Positions 12,972-13,967 of a stretch of 13,967 bases of DNA are shown piece by piece. Made by a program: the position numbers and the translations under genes. The DNA lies in contig SFNW01000041.1 in the NCBI GenBank assembly GCA_004554105.1, positions 1 through 13,967 on the forward strand. Reading direction: 5' to 3'. A model generated the notes under the pieces. The model saw only the letters and a list, made by a program, of their open reading frames with translations, made no database searches and was not told the DNA's origin. This stretch comes from Clostridiales bacterium. GTDB lineage: Bacteria; Bacillota; Clostridia; Oscillospirales; CAG-272. How positions within the stretch are numbered: position 1 is the first letter of the stretch; the number at the start of each line of letters is the position of its first letter.

Positions 12972-13192
12972 CTTTTTTATTTTTTCGCGATTCAAAATAT
13001 AAATAAATATATTTTTAGCAGTAACCGTAGTAGGAAAGGTTAATTCGGTGGAAAAGTCGGAAAAGCCTTTTGAAACCTCATAAAATCGGCTTTTTCATTT
13101 CTTGAAAACTGTCTTAAAAACCGAAAGTTGAAATGTGGAATCCTTGTCCACATTTTTTTGCACGGGCAAAATCTGTCTAACTTTGTGGAAAA
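12972..13192 (-). other. Predicted replication origin (oriC) elements between dnaA and dnaN
   Basis: Read in the dnaA direction, there are DnaA-box-like sites TTTTCCACA (13184-13192, touching the dnaA stop), TGTGGACAA (13144-13152), GATTCCACA (13134-13142) and TTTTCCACC (13047-13055). Then comes CTACTACGGTTACTGCTA (13016-13033), which resembles the B. subtilis DnaA-trio (repeats of 3'-GAT/AAT on the other strand). An AT-rich stretch follows (about 12990-13017, AAAATATATTTATTTATATT), a likely unwinding element. Order and orientation match the B. subtilis dnaA-dnaN origin. The 375-base gap holds no gene; its dnaN side is repeats. Boxes upstream of dnaA, outside the window, would be expected too. 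Confidence 0.72.
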
Positions 13193-13967
13193 CTAATTTG
13201 TTTTATCCTTGATTTCCTTAATCAGCGAGTCAAGCTCGTTCGCAAAGGACGGCTTAATTGTCTTTTCGCGCTTGATTTTTTTGATGGCAGACATAACCGT
13301 TGTATGGTCGCAGGAAAAGACAGAGCCGATTTCTTCATAGGTTTTTTCAAGCTGCTCGCGCAGAATGTACATACAGGTATGCCGCGCCAGCACCACGTCT
13401 GCAGAACGCTTTTTGCCGAGAATCGTTTCCTTGGATATATTGTACCGGTCGCAGACCGCCATCAGCGTTTTTTCGATTTTGTCGCTTTCGGGCTCCTCTG
13501 CGGGGACAAAATCGGCAATCGCCTGCTTTGCGATGTCGAGCGTGATCGCCTTTCCCGACAAAAACTGAACGGCGGCAAGCTTTTTGACACCGCCCTCGAT
13601 GCGGCGAACATTTCCGCGCAGCTTGTTTGCAAGATATTCGACGACGTCCTCGGGCAGCGTGATTTTGACTTCCTCGGCTTTCTTGCGGATAATCGCCATG
13701 CGCAGCTCAATGTCCGGTGGCTGAATATCGGCGGACAGACCCCATTCAAATCGGGTGCAAATACGCTCATTCAGATTTTTCATTTCATATATGGGGCGGT
13801 CGCAGGTAACAATAATCCGTTTTTGCGCTACATAAAGCTCGTCAAATGTATGGAAAAACTCGTCCTGTGTTGCGGGTTTTCCTGCGATGAACTGAATATC
13901 ATCGACGAGCAAAATATCCGCCGTGCGGTATTTTTCGCGGAACTGTTCGGTCGTGTTGGTCTTGATG
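13193..13967 (-). CDS. dnaA: Chromosomal replication initiator DnaA (5' end outside window)
   Basis: The C-terminal 257 residues of DnaA, the AAA+ initiator that binds DnaA boxes and opens oriC. The frame stays open to the right edge, where FREKYRTADILLVDDIQF shows the Walker B; domains I-II and the Walker A are outside. CTRFEWGL carries the arginine-finger region and NVRRIEGGVKKL the sensor II region. Domain IV starts near DKIEKTLMAVCDRYNI. Its helix-turn-helix reads IGSVFSCDHTTVMSA: the base-contacting D-H-T (E. coli D433, H434, T435) is kept, but the preceding Arg (E. coli R432) is Cys and one Gly is missing. KKRSADVVLARHTCMYI also departs from the usual PRQIAMY, with P and Q changed. The Arg aligned with E. 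coli R399 is present. The TTG at 13910-13912 is an internal Leu, not a start. Confidence 0.97.
   Translation of the reverse strand, partial: IKTNTTEQFREKYRTADILLVDDIQFIAGKPATQDEFFHTFDELYVAQKRIIVTCDRPIYEMKNLNERICTRFEWGLSADIQPPDIELRMAIIRKKAEEVKITLPEDVVEYLANKLRGNVRRIEGGVKKLAAVQFLSGKAITLDIAKQAIADFVPAEEPESDKIEKTLMAVCDRYNISKETILGKKRSADVVLARHTCMYILREQLEKTYEEIGSVFSCDHTTVMSAIKKIKREKTIKPSFANELDSLIKEIKDKTN

Noticed and set aside
12801..12995. Small minus-strand frame upstream of dnaN as a gene
   Set aside because: It consists of translated repeats and the dnaN leader, with no ribosome binding site or protein-like composition.

Overview
The window is one face of a bacterial replication origin. All twelve genes lie on the minus strand. 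In transcription order they are dnaA (5' end beyond the right edge), dnaN, recF, remB, gyrB, gyrA, an unnamed lipoprotein gene, recA, recX, rimO, pgsA and pyrR. The dnaA-dnaN-recF-remB-gyrB-gyrA block is the classic Firmicutes origin order. A DUF370/RemB gene, a stand-alone pyrR, AGGA/GGAG ribosome binding sites, GC-rich coding sequence and palindromic intergenic repeats together suggest a Clostridia member, most likely near Oscillospirales/Ruminococcaceae. That placement is inference; no rRNA gene is present.

From right to left: the C-terminal part of dnaA (AAA+ Walker B onward and the DNA-binding domain) is followed by a 375-base gap that looks like oriC. The gap holds degenerate DnaA boxes, a DnaA-trio-like track, an AT-rich unwinding stretch and then three intergenic repeats next to dnaN. 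dnaN, recF and remB are tightly coupled (TAATG and TAAATG junctions), and yaaA, often found between dnaN and recF, is absent. After a repeat-bearing gap come gyrB and gyrA, separated by 180 bases containing a second cluster of DnaA-box-like sites. gyrA overlaps a small lipoprotein gene by 20 bases, and recA starts 38 bases after that. recX overlaps the end of recA. A repeat-filled gap separates this from rimO-pgsA, and a second one separates pgsA from pyrR. An intrinsic terminator closes the left end.

The genes cover initiation (DnaA), processivity (beta clamp), supercoiling (gyrase), recombination and repair (RecF, RecA, RecX), ribosomal protein modification (RimO), phospholipid synthesis (PgsA) and pyrimidine control (PyrR). 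Two normally separate conserved clusters, dnaA-gyrA and rimO-pgsA-recA-recX, are joined here through the lipoprotein gene. cinA is not between pgsA and recA.

I do not see a new defence or biosynthetic system. The observations most worth following are the predicted origin elements, the extra DnaA-box cluster between gyrB and gyrA, an unusual DnaA recognition segment, the uncharacterised lipoprotein between gyrA and recA, and the families of palindromic repeats filling the gaps.
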